Positions 18,159 to 27,948 of a stretch of DNA of 48,775 nucleotides are shown here, piece by piece. Every line of letters begins with the position of its first letter. Position 1 is the first letter of the stretch. The DNA comes from JAWLCA01 sp050485905 (GTDB lineage: Bacteria > Pseudomonadota > Alphaproteobacteria > Rhodobacterales > Rhodobacteraceae): the NCBI GenBank assembly GCA_050485905.1, contig JBJHCH010000010.1, positions 1-48,775 on the forward strand. The letters are read 5' to 3'. Below the pieces are notes generated by a model, which saw only the letters and a program-made list of their open reading frames with translations, was not told the origin of the DNA and did not search any database. The position numbers and the translations under genes are program-made.

Positions 18159-19241
18159 TCAGGTCTCCCGCGTCTCGAAGTCGATGCGGGGGTCGATCCA
18201 GACATACATCAGGTCCGACAGGATGCCGACGAACAGGCCAATGAGGCCAAAGACGAAGAGCGTGCCGAAGATCACCGGATAGTCGCGCGCCACCGCCGCC
18301 TCGAACCCCAGCCGGCCGAGGCCGTCGAGCGAGAAGATCGTCTCGATTATGAGGCTGCCGCCGAAGAAGACGGAAACGAAGACCGCCGGGAAGCCCGCGA
18401 TGACGATGAGCATGGCGTTGCGGAAGACGTGGCCGTAAAGCACGCGGCGTTCGGTCAGGCCCTTGGCCTTGGCGGTCATCACGTATTGCTTCTTGATCTC
18501 GTCAAGGAACGAGTTCTTGGTCAGCAGCGTCAGCGTGGCGAAGGCCGAGATGGTGGAGGCCAGCACCGGCAGGGTGATGTGCCAGAAATAGTCCAGCACC
18601 TTGCCCACCAGCGAAAGCTCGGCCCAGTTGTCGGAGGTGAGGCCACGCAGCGGGAAGATCTGCCAGTAGGAGCCGCCGGCGAAGAGCACCAGCAGCAGGA
18701 TCGCGAACAGGAAGCCGGGGATCGCGTAGCCGACGATGATGGCGCCACTGGTCCAGGTGTCGAATTTCGTGCCGTCCCTGACCGCCTTGCGGATGCCCAG
18801 CGGGATCGACACCAGATAGGCGATCAGCGTGGACCAGAGGCCCAGCGTGATCGACACGGGCAGCTTCTCGATGATCAGGTCCACCACGGAGATCGAGCGG
18901 AAATAGCTCTGCCCGAAGTCGAAGCGCATGTAGTCCCAGAGCATGTTCAGGAAGCGTTCCAGCGGCGGCTTGTCGAAACCGAACTGGCGTTCGAGATCGG
19001 CGATGAACTCGGGCGGCAGGCCGCGGGCGCCGAGGTAGCCCGTGCCCTCGGCCCGCGCCTCCATGCCGGCATCCGCGCCGCCGGCGAAGCTTTGGAACAC
19101 GTCGCCGCCGCCTTCCATCCGGGCGATGATCTGCTCGATCGGGCCGCCGGGGACGAATTGCACGAGGGAGAAGTTGATCACCATGATCCCGATCAGCGTC
19201 GGGATCACCAGCAGGATGCGGCGCAGGATATAGGCGGTCAT
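18159..19241 (-). CDS. yejB: Peptide/microcin C ABC importer permease YejB
   Basis: 360 residues. It begins MTAYILRRILLVIPTLIGIM, the usual first helix of DppB/OppB-type permeases, followed by FVPGGPIEQ, a long periplasmic insert (about 60-130) specific to the YejB branch, and six membrane segments with the EAA-like loop around TAKAKGLTERRVLYGHVFRN. It forms the translocation channel with YejE. It starts 9 bases after yejA ends. Confidence 0.94.
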   Translation of the reverse strand: MTAYILRRILLVIPTLIGIMVINFSLVQFVPGGPIEQIIARMEGGGDVFQSFAGGADAGMEARAEGTGYLGARGLPPEFIADLERQFGFDKPPLERFLNMLWDYMRFDFGQSYFRSISVVDLIIEKLPVSITLGLWSTLIAYLVSIPLGIRKAVRDGTKFDTWTSGAIIVGYAIPGFLFAILLLVLFAGGSYWQIFPLRGLTSDNWAELSLVGKVLDYFWHITLPVLASTISAFATLTLLTKNSFLDEIKKQYVMTAKAKGLTERRVLYGHVFRNAMLIVIAGFPAVFVSVFFGGSLIIETIFSLDGLGRLGFEAAVARDYPVIFGTLFVFGLIGLFVGILSDLMYVWIDPRIDFETRET

Positions 19242-19250
19242 GCCCCTGCC

Positions 19251-21194
19251 CTAACGGATCGCCCCGGCAGCGCGCAAGGCCGCCGCCTTGTCGGCGTTGA
19301 ACCACCAGAAGTCGAGTTGCCCCAGCGCATAGGGCGGCAGTTCTTCGGGGTGTTCATACATGTCGTAATAGGCGACCCAGTGGGTGTCCTTGTACCATTG
19401 CGGCACCCAGAACTTTTCTGCCCTGAGCACGCGGTCCAGCGCGCGGGTCGCCACTTCCATGTCCTCGCGCGTTTCGGTGCCCAGCACCACGTCGATCAGC
19501 CGGTCCACGGCGGGCGATTTCAGCCCCATCTTGTTGAAGGTGGAGACATCGGCGGTTTCCGAGCCGAAATACTGCTTCAGCCCCGACGAGGGGATGAAGG
19601 ACATCGGCATCTGGTCGGTGATCATGTCGAAATCGTAACTGCGTTCGCGGTTGGTCATCTGCGCGGGATCGACCCGAGTCAGCCGGGCATCGACGCCCAG
19701 CGCGCGCAGGTTTTCCACATAGGGATTGATGATCCGGTCGAAGCCCGCGTTGTCGTTCAGGAACTCCAGCCGGAGGATCTGCCCGTCCTTGCGCCGCAGC
19801 CCGTCCGATCCGACCTCCCACCCGGCCTCGTCCAGCAGGGCCGAGGCCCGGCGCAGGTTGCCGCGGTCAAGCTGGCGCGGGCCGCCGGTTGTGGGCACGA
19901 AAGCCTCCTCCGTCAGGATCGAGGCGTCGAGCAGGCCGTCATCGACCAGCGGCTGCAGGATGGCCACCTCTTCCGGCCCCGGCACGCCGGTCGCGGCGAG
20001 TTCGCTGTTTTCCCAGAACGAAACGATGCGGGCATACTGGCCGTTGAAGAGGGTCTCGTTCGACCATTCGAAGTTGAACATCAGGCCGATGGCCTCGCGC
20101 ACGCGGATGTCCTGAAACTGCTCTCGCCGCAGGTTGAAGACGAAGCTCTGCCCCGTCGCCATGGTGCCGTCGGGCAGTTCCTTGCGCACCACATGGCCGC
20201 GCTGCAACGCGGGGAAATCGTAGCCCTGCGCCCAGAGTGAGGCGCGCGCCTCGGTCCGGAAATGGTAGCTGCCGGCCTTGAACCCCTCGAACGCGGCGTC
20301 GTAGTCGGCGTAATATTCGATGCGGATGCGGTCAAAGTTCGACCGGCCCTGCATGAACGGATGGTCCCAGCCCCAGTAATCGGGATTGCGGCCATAGACG
20401 ATAGTCTGGCCGGGGGACAGACGCTCCAGCCTGTATGGCCCCGACCCGAGCAGCGGCTCCATCGACGACGCCTCGAAATCGCGGTCGTTCGCGTCGTAGT
20501 GTGCCTGCGAGAAGATCGGCAGCCCGCCGACCATCGCGGGCAGGTCGCGGGTGGGCCAACCCTCCTTGAAGGTGAATTTCACCTGATGGTCGCCCAGCCG
20601 TTCCACGCTTTCGACCTGCTGGCCCAGCACCGCGCGGAAATCCGGCAGGCCCTTTTCCAGCAGGATGTTGAAGGAAAAGATCACGTCATCCGCGGTCAGC
20701 TCCGATCCATCGGAAAAGGTGACGTCGTCGCGCATGTTGAAGATCACCCAGGACCGGTCCTCGGGGTATTCCATGGTGGTGCAGAGAAAGCAGTAGCTGG
20801 CCCCGATCTCGTCCGCCGTGCCCTCCAGCAGGCTTTCGAAGAAGACCGACGACAGCGCCCCGGCCCGGCCCCGCGTGGTGTAGGGGTGCATCGAGTCGAA
20901 ATTCCCCATTGTCCAGATCGAGATCTCGCCGCCGCGCGGGGCGTCGGGGTTCACATAGGCAAGATGCGGGAAATCCGCCGGATACATCAGATCGCCGAAG
21001 GTGGAGATGCCGTGGGATTCGATCACGCCGTCCTGCGGCGCGTCCTGTGCGTGCACGGCGACGGTCAGCCCCGCCAGCGCGATCAGCCCGGCCCCGAGCC
21101 ACAGCGCCGCACGTCGCCGGATGCCGACACTGTCCGGGCGGGCCGCTGCAACGGCGCGGGCGGAACTGTCGGCAGACTTCGGGCGGTGCGGCAT
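19251..21194 (-). CDS. yejA: Periplasmic peptide/microcin C-binding protein YejA
   Basis: 647-residue solute-binding protein of SBP family 5. The signal sequence is twin-basic then hydrophobic (RRRAALWLGAGLIALAGLT) with likely cleavage after VHA near residue 49. The mature protein has ESHGISTFGDLMYP and the conserved peptide-binding segment VIFNMRDDVTFSDGSELTADDV. I chose ATG 21194 because a strong GGAGGAG sits just upstream; a longer frame lacks such a site. First gene of the yej operon. The 183 bases upstream hold the cycM terminator and a short CGAAATTTCG palindrome (21279-21288) of unknown meaning. Confidence 0.94.
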   Translation of the reverse strand: MPHRPKSADSSARAVAAARPDSVGIRRRAALWLGAGLIALAGLTVAVHAQDAPQDGVIESHGISTFGDLMYPADFPHLAYVNPDAPRGGEISIWTMGNFDSMHPYTTRGRAGALSSVFFESLLEGTADEIGASYCFLCTTMEYPEDRSWVIFNMRDDVTFSDGSELTADDVIFSFNILLEKGLPDFRAVLGQQVESVERLGDHQVKFTFKEGWPTRDLPAMVGGLPIFSQAHYDANDRDFEASSMEPLLGSGPYRLERLSPGQTIVYGRNPDYWGWDHPFMQGRSNFDRIRIEYYADYDAAFEGFKAGSYHFRTEARASLWAQGYDFPALQRGHVVRKELPDGTMATGQSFVFNLRREQFQDIRVREAIGLMFNFEWSNETLFNGQYARIVSFWENSELAATGVPGPEEVAILQPLVDDGLLDASILTEEAFVPTTGGPRQLDRGNLRRASALLDEAGWEVGSDGLRRKDGQILRLEFLNDNAGFDRIINPYVENLRALGVDARLTRVDPAQMTNRERSYDFDMITDQMPMSFIPSSGLKQYFGSETADVSTFNKMGLKSPAVDRLIDVVLGTETREDMEVATRALDRVLRAEKFWVPQWYKDTHWVAYYDMYEHPEELPPYALGQLDFWWFNADKAAALRAAGAIR

Positions 21195-21323
21195 GGATAC
21201 TCCTCCGGCTTTTGATGGCGCGGGGCGGCGCCTAGGGTGGAGATTGACGTAATTCTGCACCGTGTCGAGGCGACGGAGCGAAATTTCGTAACAATCCGAG
21301 GTCAAAATCAGGCGATCACGACG

Positions 21324-21347
21324 AAAAAGGCCGCCCCGAGGGCGGCC
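21324..21347 (-). terminator. Intrinsic terminator of cycM
   Basis: Read on the minus strand, an 8-bp GC stem (GGCCGCCC / GGGCGGCC, 21329-21347, 3-nt loop) is followed immediately by TTTTT (21328-21324). It lies 31 bases after the cycM stop and separates it from yejA. Confidence 0.85.
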
Positions 21348-21377
21348 CTTGAAGATCCTGCACGCGGTTTGCGCCGA

Positions 21378-21890
21378 TCAGAACTGATCCATGTAGGCGA
21401 TCAGGTTCGCGCGATCCTGCGCGCTGCTCATGCCGCCATAGGCCATCCGGGTGCCCGGCGCATAGTCGCGCGGGTTCTGGATGAAGGCGCTGAGCGCCTC
21501 GATCGTCCAGATCTCGTCGTTACCGACGAAATAGTCGGAATAGTTGAAGCCCGGCACATCGCCCTTGCCGCGATCGACGATGCCCACCAGATGCGGGCCG
21601 GTGCCGTTGCGTTCCTGATCGATGGCGTGGCACGCCGCGCACTGGCGCCACAGACGCTCACCTGCCGAGGGGTCGGCCTCGGCGAAAAGCTCGGCAAAGT
21701 CCACCTCGGGCTCGGGCTCGGCATCGGCGGCGTCGTCGGCGCCGGTGTCGATCACATAGGCCGCCTGACGCGAGCTGTGCGAGTCATCCATGTGATAGAT
21801 GATTTCGGCCGCCCATTTGCCCAGCAGGAAGACCAGCAGCGCGCCGCAGAAGGCGCCGAGAACTTTGGTGAAGGTCATCGTATCGAGCAT
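21378..21890 (-). CDS. cycM: Membrane-anchored cytochrome c552 (CycM-like)
   Basis: 170 residues. An N-terminal membrane helix (about 8-30, LGAFCGALLVFLLGKWAA) acts as an uncleaved anchor. An acidic linker rich in Asp/Glu/Ala (about 47-73) leads to a class I cytochrome c domain with CAACH (84-88), GPHLVGIVDR and a C-terminal TRMAYGGM providing the methionine ligand (149 or 154). It carries electrons from the bc1 complex to terminal oxidases, as CycM/cytochrome c552 does in Paracoccus. A second ATG at residue 5 is an alternative start. Divergent from pheA. Confidence 0.93.
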   Translation of the reverse strand: MLDTMTFTKVLGAFCGALLVFLLGKWAAEIIYHMDDSHSSRQAAYVIDTGADDAADAEPEPEVDFAELFAEADPSAGERLWRQCAACHAIDQERNGTGPHLVGIVDRGKGDVPGFNYSDYFVGNDEIWTIEALSAFIQNPRDYAPGTRMAYGGMSSAQDRANLIAYMDQF

Positions 21891-21924
21891 GTGACGTCCC
21901 GTGGCTAACCTTGAATTGCGCGGC

Positions 21925-21954
21925 TATCTATCCGCTTCCCCTGCCGGTGTTCAA
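21925..21954 (-). promoter_or_regulatory. Candidate cycM promoter
   Basis: On the minus strand, TTGAAC (21954-21949) is separated by 18 bases from TAGATA (21930-21925), 34 bases before the cycM ATG. The -35 is good and the -10 weak. Confidence 0.35.
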
Positions 21955-22014
21955 GGTGTAGTTGGCGCGACGAAACGACCGCATGACACGAAATTCAGCG
22001 AAAGTGGGCCCTCG

Positions 22015-22845
22015 ATGCAGAAAATCGCCTTTCAGGGAGAGCCCGGAGCCTATTCGCACCAGGCCTGCCACGAGGCCCGCCCGGACCACGAGGCGCTGCC
22101 CTGCCGCACGTTCGAGGACGCGGTGGAGGCCGTGCGCGGCGGTGAGGCGGACCTGGCGATGCTGCCGGTGGAGAACTCCACCTATGGCCGGGTGGCCGAT
22201 ATTCACCGGCTGCTGCCGGAAAGCGGGCTGCACATCATCGACGAGGCCTTCGTGCGGGTGCATATCAACCTGCTGGCCCTGCCGGGCACGCCGCTGGCGC
22301 AGGTGAAAAGCGCGATGAGCCACACCGTTCTGCTGGGCCAGTGCCGCGACTTCCTGCGCACCCACGGCATCCGGCCGGTGACCGGCGCCGACACCGCCGG
22401 GTCTGCCAAGCAGGTGGCAGAGGCGGGCGACCCCGCGATGGCGGCACTCGCCTCGGAACTGGCCGGAGAGATTTACGGGCTGGAGGTGCTGGCCCGCCAT
22501 ATCGAGGATCAGTCCACCAACACCACGCGATTCCTGATCATGTCACGGACCGAGGATCTGTCGCGCCGCGGCAGTGACGGGATGATGACATCCTTCGTGT
22601 TTCGCGTGCGAAACATTCCCGCCGCGCTTTACAAGGCGATGGGCGGCTTCGCCACGAACGGCGTGAACATGACCAAGCTGGAAAGCTACATGGTCGGCGG
22701 GTCGTTCACTGCGACGCAGTTCTTTGCCGATATCGAGGGCCACCCCGAGGACCCCCCGGTCGCCCGTGCGCTGGAGGAGTTGCGCTATTTCACCTCCATG
22801 CTGACGATCCTTGGCGTCTATCCGGCCGACCCGCGGCGGCACTAG
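22015..22845 (+). CDS. pheA: Prephenate dehydratase
   Basis: 276 residues from ATG 22015, where the conserved MQKIAFQGEPGAYSHQA begins. The dehydratase domain occupies about 1-185, with LPVENSTYGRVADIH, MSHTVLLGQC and the catalytic-loop hallmark STNTTRFLIM. A C-terminal ACT domain (about 195-276) includes GVNMTKLESYM, the ESR-like phenylalanine-binding region. It converts prephenate to phenylpyruvate in phenylalanine synthesis and is probably inhibited by phenylalanine. It stands alone without a chorismate mutase domain. Its TAG stop overlaps the convergent nudC TAG inside one CTAG. Confidence 0.95.
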   Translation: MQKIAFQGEPGAYSHQACHEARPDHEALPCRTFEDAVEAVRGGEADLAMLPVENSTYGRVADIHRLLPESGLHIIDEAFVRVHINLLALPGTPLAQVKSAMSHTVLLGQCRDFLRTHGIRPVTGADTAGSAKQVAEAGDPAMAALASELAGEIYGLEVLARHIEDQSTNTTRFLIMSRTEDLSRRGSDGMMTSFVFRVRNIPAALYKAMGGFATNGVNMTKLESYMVGGSFTATQFFADIEGHPEDPPVARALEELRYFTSMLTILGVYPADPRRH

Positions 22846-23810
22846 TCCAGACGGTCGGCCAGCCAGGCACTGACGAGGAAATGCGCGATGGAGCCGTGGC
22901 GCGCCGGCTTCACCTGCGGGTTCTGCCCGGCGATGACCTGCATCATCTCTTCTCGCGTCAGCCAGAGCGCGGCTTCGATCTCGACCGGGTCGATGGTGAT
23001 GTCGGAACTGGTGGCATGGGCGTGGCAGCCGATCATCAGCGAGGCGGGAAACGGCCAGGGCTGGCTGGCGAGGTAATCGACCCGGCCCACGGTAACGCCG
23101 GTTTCCTCGAACACCTCGCGGCGCACCGCTGCCTCGATCGTCTCACCGGGGTCGATGAAACCGGCCAGCAGCGAGTGCATCCCCTCTGGCCAGGCGGGCG
23201 AGCGGCCGATCAGGACCGAATTGCCGCGCGTGACCAGCATGATGACCACCGGATCGGTGCGCGGGAAATGATGGCCGCCGCAGCCGTCGCAGCGGCGCTG
23301 CCAGCCGGCCATGATGATCTGGCTGGGCTGCCCGCAGCGGGCGCAGAAGCCGTGGGTCTGGTGCCAGGAGGTGACGGCCCTGGCCGTCGCGGCATATTCG
23401 GCGTCGCGCGCGGACAGCCGGGTCATCACCCCGCGCAACTCGGCAAAGCGATGATCGCCGGGCAGGTCGGGGTGATGCTGTTCGGTCGGATCGAAGAACG
23501 CCGCCGCGGCGGCGGCATCGACACCCGCGGGTTCCCAAGCGGACAGGTCGGCGGCAAGTCGCACGCCCCCGCCCTCGCGCCCCAGCAGCACCGACGCCTC
23601 GCGCGCCAGCGAGAGCACCGGATGGCCGGGCGCGATCCAGCCCAGACGGTCGCGCCCCTCTCCGGCAATCAAAGGCTTGCCGCGCCAGAGCGGCAGCACG
23701 CGGGTGTCGGGATGCGTGATGGCCCGCGCCAACGCTGCCGCATCAGCGCGCAGATCGCCCGCGCGATCCATGCCCGAGCCGCCGAATGTCACCTGTTCCG
23801 CCTGCCGCAT
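22842..23810 (-). CDS. nudC: NADH pyrophosphatase, Nudix family
   Basis: 322 residues from ATG 23810 (GGGGGG ribosome binding site). An N-terminal NudC-like domain is followed by a four-cysteine zinc ribbon (CARCGQ...CDGCG, about 156-179) and a Nudix box GFIDPGETIEAAVRREVFEETGV-type with the full GX5EX7REVXEEXGV pattern (about 220-242). SQPWPFPASLM is the SQPWPFPxS signature for NAD(H) specificity. It hydrolyses NADH, and in E. coli removes NAD caps from RNA 5' ends. Cytoplasmic. Confidence 0.95.
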   Translation of the reverse strand: MRQAEQVTFGGSGMDRAGDLRADAAALARAITHPDTRVLPLWRGKPLIAGEGRDRLGWIAPGHPVLSLAREASVLLGREGGGVRLAADLSAWEPAGVDAAAAAAFFDPTEQHHPDLPGDHRFAELRGVMTRLSARDAEYAATARAVTSWHQTHGFCARCGQPSQIIMAGWQRRCDGCGGHHFPRTDPVVIMLVTRGNSVLIGRSPAWPEGMHSLLAGFIDPGETIEAAVRREVFEETGVTVGRVDYLASQPWPFPASLMIGCHAHATSSDITIDPVEIEAALWLTREEMMQVIAGQNPQVKPARHGSIAHFLVSAWLADRLD

Positions 23811-23883
23811 CTGCCCCCCGGTAAATCGATCCCGCTGTTTCGCGCCGCGGCGCGATTTGGGCAAGGGGACGTGTTGCGACTGT

Positions 23884-23895
23884 GGCAATATTGCC
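23884..23895. promoter_or_regulatory. 12-bp perfect palindrome between nudC and the phosphodiesterase gene
   Basis: GGCAATATTGCC lies 74 bases upstream of nudC and 117 bases upstream of the phosphodiesterase start, within a 201-base divergent region. It is a plausible operator for an unidentified regulator. No other gene-like feature is visible in that gap. Confidence 0.35.
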
Positions 23896-24011
23896 GTGCA
23901 TTCAACTTTTGGTTGTTCCGGCAGTCAACGACTCGCTCAAATTCTCTGGATTCGCGAACCGCCGCGCACTAAGAGGGACAAGTTGGGCGGATTTCTGCCG
24001 CCGCCCAAAAG

Positions 24012-25928
24012 GTGACCTTGACGGGGGTGTCTGTGTCAGTCTGCCAGCCTGCGGCACCGGAGACGAGATCTGACTCGGCGCATCTGCGGTTGCTGGCGAC
24101 GACGGATCTGCATGTCAATCTTCTGCCCTATGACTACTATGCGGACGAACCGGCAGACACGCTTGGGCTGGCGCGCGCCGGCGGGCTGATCGAGCGACTG
24201 CGGGCCGAGGCGCCGAACTGCCTGTTGTTCGACAACGGCGATTTTCTTCAGGGCAACCCGATGGGCGACTATATCGCCCGGCACCACGGCCTGCCGGCGG
24301 GCGAGGTGCATCCGATGATCGCGGCGATGAACGCGCTGGAATACGACGCGGTCACGCTGGGCAACCACGAGTTCAACTTTGGTCTGGGCTTTCTGGACCG
24401 CGCCTTGCAGGACGCGGTCTTTCCCGTCGTCTCGGCGAATGTGGTGCGCCAGCGCGGAAAGACGCCGCTTGACGACAGCCCGCTGCGGCCGCCCTACGTT
24501 CTGCTTGACCGGACGCTTGTGGCCGAGGATGGCACCGACCTGCCGATCCGGGTGGGCGTTGTCGGCCTTGCCCCGCCGCAGATCGCGCTGTGGGATCGGG
24601 CACATATGTCCGGCCAGGCCGAGACCCGCGACATGGTAGAGGCCGCCGCCGCCTGGGCCGGTCAGGCGCGGGCCGCGGGTGCGGATCTGGTGGTGGCGCT
24701 GTGCCATTCGGGCATCGGCTGCGCCGCGACGCGACCGGGCGAGGAAAATGCCGCGCTGGCGGTGGCGGCGCTGGACGATATCGACGCGGTGGTGATGGGG
24801 CATACCCATCTGGTCTTTCCCTCGGCGCAGATACCGGCGCTGTCCGACCTGTGGCCCGAGGGCGTGGACATGCGCCGCGGCACGCTGCACGGAAAGCCCG
24901 CGGTGATGGCCGGGTTCAACGGCAGCCATGTCGGCGTGATCGATCTGCACCTGTCGCGGCGCGACGGCGGCTGGGCGCTGGAGGATTTCGCCTGCCAGGC
25001 GCGCCCCATCGTGCATCGCGGCAAGGACGGACGCTGCGTGCCGACCACCACCTCGCTGCGGCCGGTCGCGGCGGCGGCACATGCGGCGCATCTGGCGACG
25101 CTGGGCCATATCCGCCGGCCGGTGGGGACGACCAGCGTGCCCCTGCACAGCTATTTCGCACAGCTTGGCCCCACCGCCGCGCTGGGGCTGATCTGTGCCG
25201 CGCAAAGGGCGGCTGTGGCAGAGGTTCTGGCCGGCACGCCCTGCGCCGACCTGCCGATCCTGTCGGCGGCGGCGCCGTTCAAGGCCGGCGGGCGCGGCGG
25301 TCCGGACAACTATACCGACATCCCCTGCGGCGCGCTGGCGCTGCGCCATCTGGCGGGGCTCTATCATTTCCCGAACACGCTGCGCGCGGTGCGGATGACC
25401 GGGGTGGCGCTGGCCGGTTGGCTGTCGCGTGCCGCCGCGCAGTTCAACCAAGTCGCGCCCGGTGCGCAGGACGCGCCGCTGATCGATCCGCGGTTTCCCA
25501 GCTACAACTTCGACCTGATCGACGGGCTGACCTACGAGATCGACCTGTCCGCCGCGCCCGGCTCGCCAGAGCGGGTCCGCGACCTGCGCCACGACGGGCA
25601 CCCGCTGGACCCGGACCGCGACTACGTCGTGGCGACGAACGACTACCGCGCCGCCGGTGGCGGCGACCTGATCGATGCGGGCGACGCGGAACTCATGCAG
25701 GACTGCCTGCGCGCCAATTTCGATCTGCTGATGGACCATGTGCGCCGCGCCGGCACGGTGGCGCCGCAACGGCCCGATGTCTGGCGTTTCGCACCGATGC
25801 CGGGCACCACGGTGCTGTTCCGCACCGGGCTGCGCGCCGCCGCGCATCTGCACGAGATCGCGCACCTGCGCCCCGAGATCCTGCAGCGCGACGACAGCGG
25901 TTTTCTCAACCTGCGCCTGCACCTTTGA
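24012..25928 (+). CDS. 2',3'-cyclic-nucleotide 2'-phosphodiesterase / 5'-nucleotidase family protein
   Basis: 638 residues with the metallophosphoesterase metal motifs in order: TTDLHVNL (Asp32, His34), DNGDFLQGNPMGD, LGNHEFNFG, CHSGIG and VMGHTHLVFP. A C-terminal 5'-nucleotidase substrate-binding domain follows, with FKAGGRGGPDNYTDIP and YNFDLIDGLTYEID. This layout is CpdB/UshA-like. GTG 24012 is the start used; the ribosome binding site is weak. Unlike E. coli CpdB there is no clear signal peptide, so it may be cytoplasmic or use another route. Neighbouring nudC is another nucleotide hydrolase. Confidence 0.9.
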   Translation: MTLTGVSVSVCQPAAPETRSDSAHLRLLATTDLHVNLLPYDYYADEPADTLGLARAGGLIERLRAEAPNCLLFDNGDFLQGNPMGDYIARHHGLPAGEVHPMIAAMNALEYDAVTLGNHEFNFGLGFLDRALQDAVFPVVSANVVRQRGKTPLDDSPLRPPYVLLDRTLVAEDGTDLPIRVGVVGLAPPQIALWDRAHMSGQAETRDMVEAAAAWAGQARAAGADLVVALCHSGIGCAATRPGEENAALAVAALDDIDAVVMGHTHLVFPSAQIPALSDLWPEGVDMRRGTLHGKPAVMAGFNGSHVGVIDLHLSRRDGGWALEDFACQARPIVHRGKDGRCVPTTTSLRPVAAAAHAAHLATLGHIRRPVGTTSVPLHSYFAQLGPTAALGLICAAQRAAVAEVLAGTPCADLPILSAAAPFKAGGRGGPDNYTDIPCGALALRHLAGLYHFPNTLRAVRMTGVALAGWLSRAAAQFNQVAPGAQDAPLIDPRFPSYNFDLIDGLTYEIDLSAAPGSPERVRDLRHDGHPLDPDRDYVVATNDYRAAGGGDLIDAGDAELMQDCLRANFDLLMDHVRRAGTVAPQRPDVWRFAPMPGTTVLFRTGLRAAAHLHEIAHLRPEILQRDDSGFLNLRLHL

Positions 25929-26101
25929 CGGCTGCCCTGCGGGTCGCCCAAATCGGTCGCAATTCCCGTCGAATCGCCTAAACTCGCGCCAGAGCCACCG
26001 CAGCGGGCGGGGCGGGGTGGTCGTGCCATGGCATGGCCCATTCCGTCGCCCGCAACGCTGTCGCAATTTCGGCCGGATCGACCAACAGGAGGAAGACAGA
26101 C

Positions 26102-27109
26102 GTGATCACCCGCAGCCTCATCGCCGCAACGGCCGCCACCCTGATCGCGGTGCCCGCACTGGCGGAAACCCGCATCGATTTCGCGCTCGACTGGCGCTTC
26201 GAGGGGCCGTCGGCGCCCTATTTCATGGCCATCGACAACGGCCATTTCGCCGCCGAGGGGCTGGAGGTGGCAGTCGCCGCCGGTCAGGGCAGCCTGGATG
26301 CCATCCCGAAGGTGGCGACCGGCGCCTATCCGATGGGCTTTGCCGACATGTCGAGCCTGATCAAGTTCCTTGACCAGAACCCCGACGCGCCGGTGACCGG
26401 CGTGATGATGTTCTACGACAAGCCCGCCTTTGCCGTGGTCGGCCGGATCAGCCGCGGGGTCGAGGGGCCGGACGATCTGGAGGGCAAGATCCTGGGTGCC
26501 CCGCCGCCTGACGGCGCCTGGGCGCAGTTCCCAGCCTTTGCCAGCGCGAATGGCATCAACGTGGACAACATCACCATCGAACCCGTGGGCTTCCCGACGC
26601 GCGAACCTATGCTGGCCGAAAACCAGGTCGATGCGGTTACGGGCTTTTCCTTCACCTCCTACCTGAACCTCGTGCGCCTCGGCGTGCCGTCCGACGACAT
26701 CTCGGTCATCCTGATGGCCGATTACGGGCTGGAACTTTACGGCAATGTCATCATCGCCAACACCGACTTTGCCGCCGCGAACCCCGAGGCGGTGACGGGC
26801 TTCCTGCGCGCCGTTGCGCTGGGGCTGAAGGACACGATTGCCGACCCGGCGGCGGGGATCGAGGCGATCGCTGCCCGCAACCCCGCGCTGGACAGCGAAC
26901 TGGAACTGGAGCGACTGGAGATCGCATTGCGCGAGAACATCGTGACCGACTGGGTAACGGAAAACGGGCTGGGCAATATCGACGCCGACCGCTTCGCCCG
27001 CTCCATCGAACAGATCAAGGAGACCTACGAGTTCCAGACCGAGCCGGAGGCGAGCCGCTATTTCACCGACGCCTATCTGCCCGACGACGGCAGCCTGTCG
27101 ATGAACTGA
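26102..27109 (+). CDS. ABC importer substrate-binding protein, NMT1/THI5-like
   Basis: 335 residues from GTG 26102, with AGGAGGAAG upstream. Signal peptide MITRSLIAATAATLIAVPALA with cleavage before ETRIDFALDW. The mature domain begins with DFALDWRFEGPSAPYFMAIDNGHFAAEGL, the typical start of NMT1/SsuA/ThiY-type proteins, followed by AYPMGFADMSSLIKFL. It forms an importer with the next two genes. Substrates in this superfamily include pyrimidine thiamine precursors, sulfonates and nitrate; I see no TPP riboswitch sequence in the 173 bases upstream, so a thiamine role is unsupported. Confidence 0.88.
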   Translation: MITRSLIAATAATLIAVPALAETRIDFALDWRFEGPSAPYFMAIDNGHFAAEGLEVAVAAGQGSLDAIPKVATGAYPMGFADMSSLIKFLDQNPDAPVTGVMMFYDKPAFAVVGRISRGVEGPDDLEGKILGAPPPDGAWAQFPAFASANGINVDNITIEPVGFPTREPMLAENQVDAVTGFSFTSYLNLVRLGVPSDDISVILMADYGLELYGNVIIANTDFAAANPEAVTGFLRAVALGLKDTIADPAAGIEAIAARNPALDSELELERLEIALRENIVTDWVTENGLGNIDADRFARSIEQIKETYEFQTEPEASRYFTDAYLPDDGSLSMN

Positions 27110-27144
27110 AAGGCCGGGGCGGCCCCGCGCCGCCCCCACCCCGC

Positions 27145-27944
<800 letters not shown>

Positions 27945-27948
<4 letters not shown>

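Noticed and set aside
18494..18506. TTGATCTCGTCAA inside yejB, similar to an FNR box
   Set aside because: The spacer is three bases instead of four and the site is inside a coding sequence, not near a start.
17979..20240. Open frame of about 753 codons on the plus strand
   Set aside because: Antisense to yejE, yejB and yejA, which are clear family members; composition (His, Asp, Arg-rich) is that of a shadow frame.
21279..21288. CGAAATTTCG palindrome upstream of yejA
   Set aside because: Ten bases of simple palindrome with no recognisable regulator match and no second copy; too weak to list as an operator.
24036..26066. Long open frame of about 676 codons on the minus strand
   Set aside because: It is antisense to the phosphodiesterase gene, which has all metal motifs; the minus-strand product is Arg/Gln/His-rich without recognisable domains, as expected for a shadow frame in high-GC DNA.
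25929..26101. Possible TPP riboswitch ahead of the NMT1/THI5-like importer
   Set aside because: The conserved CTGAGA and the second-arm motif of THI boxes are absent.
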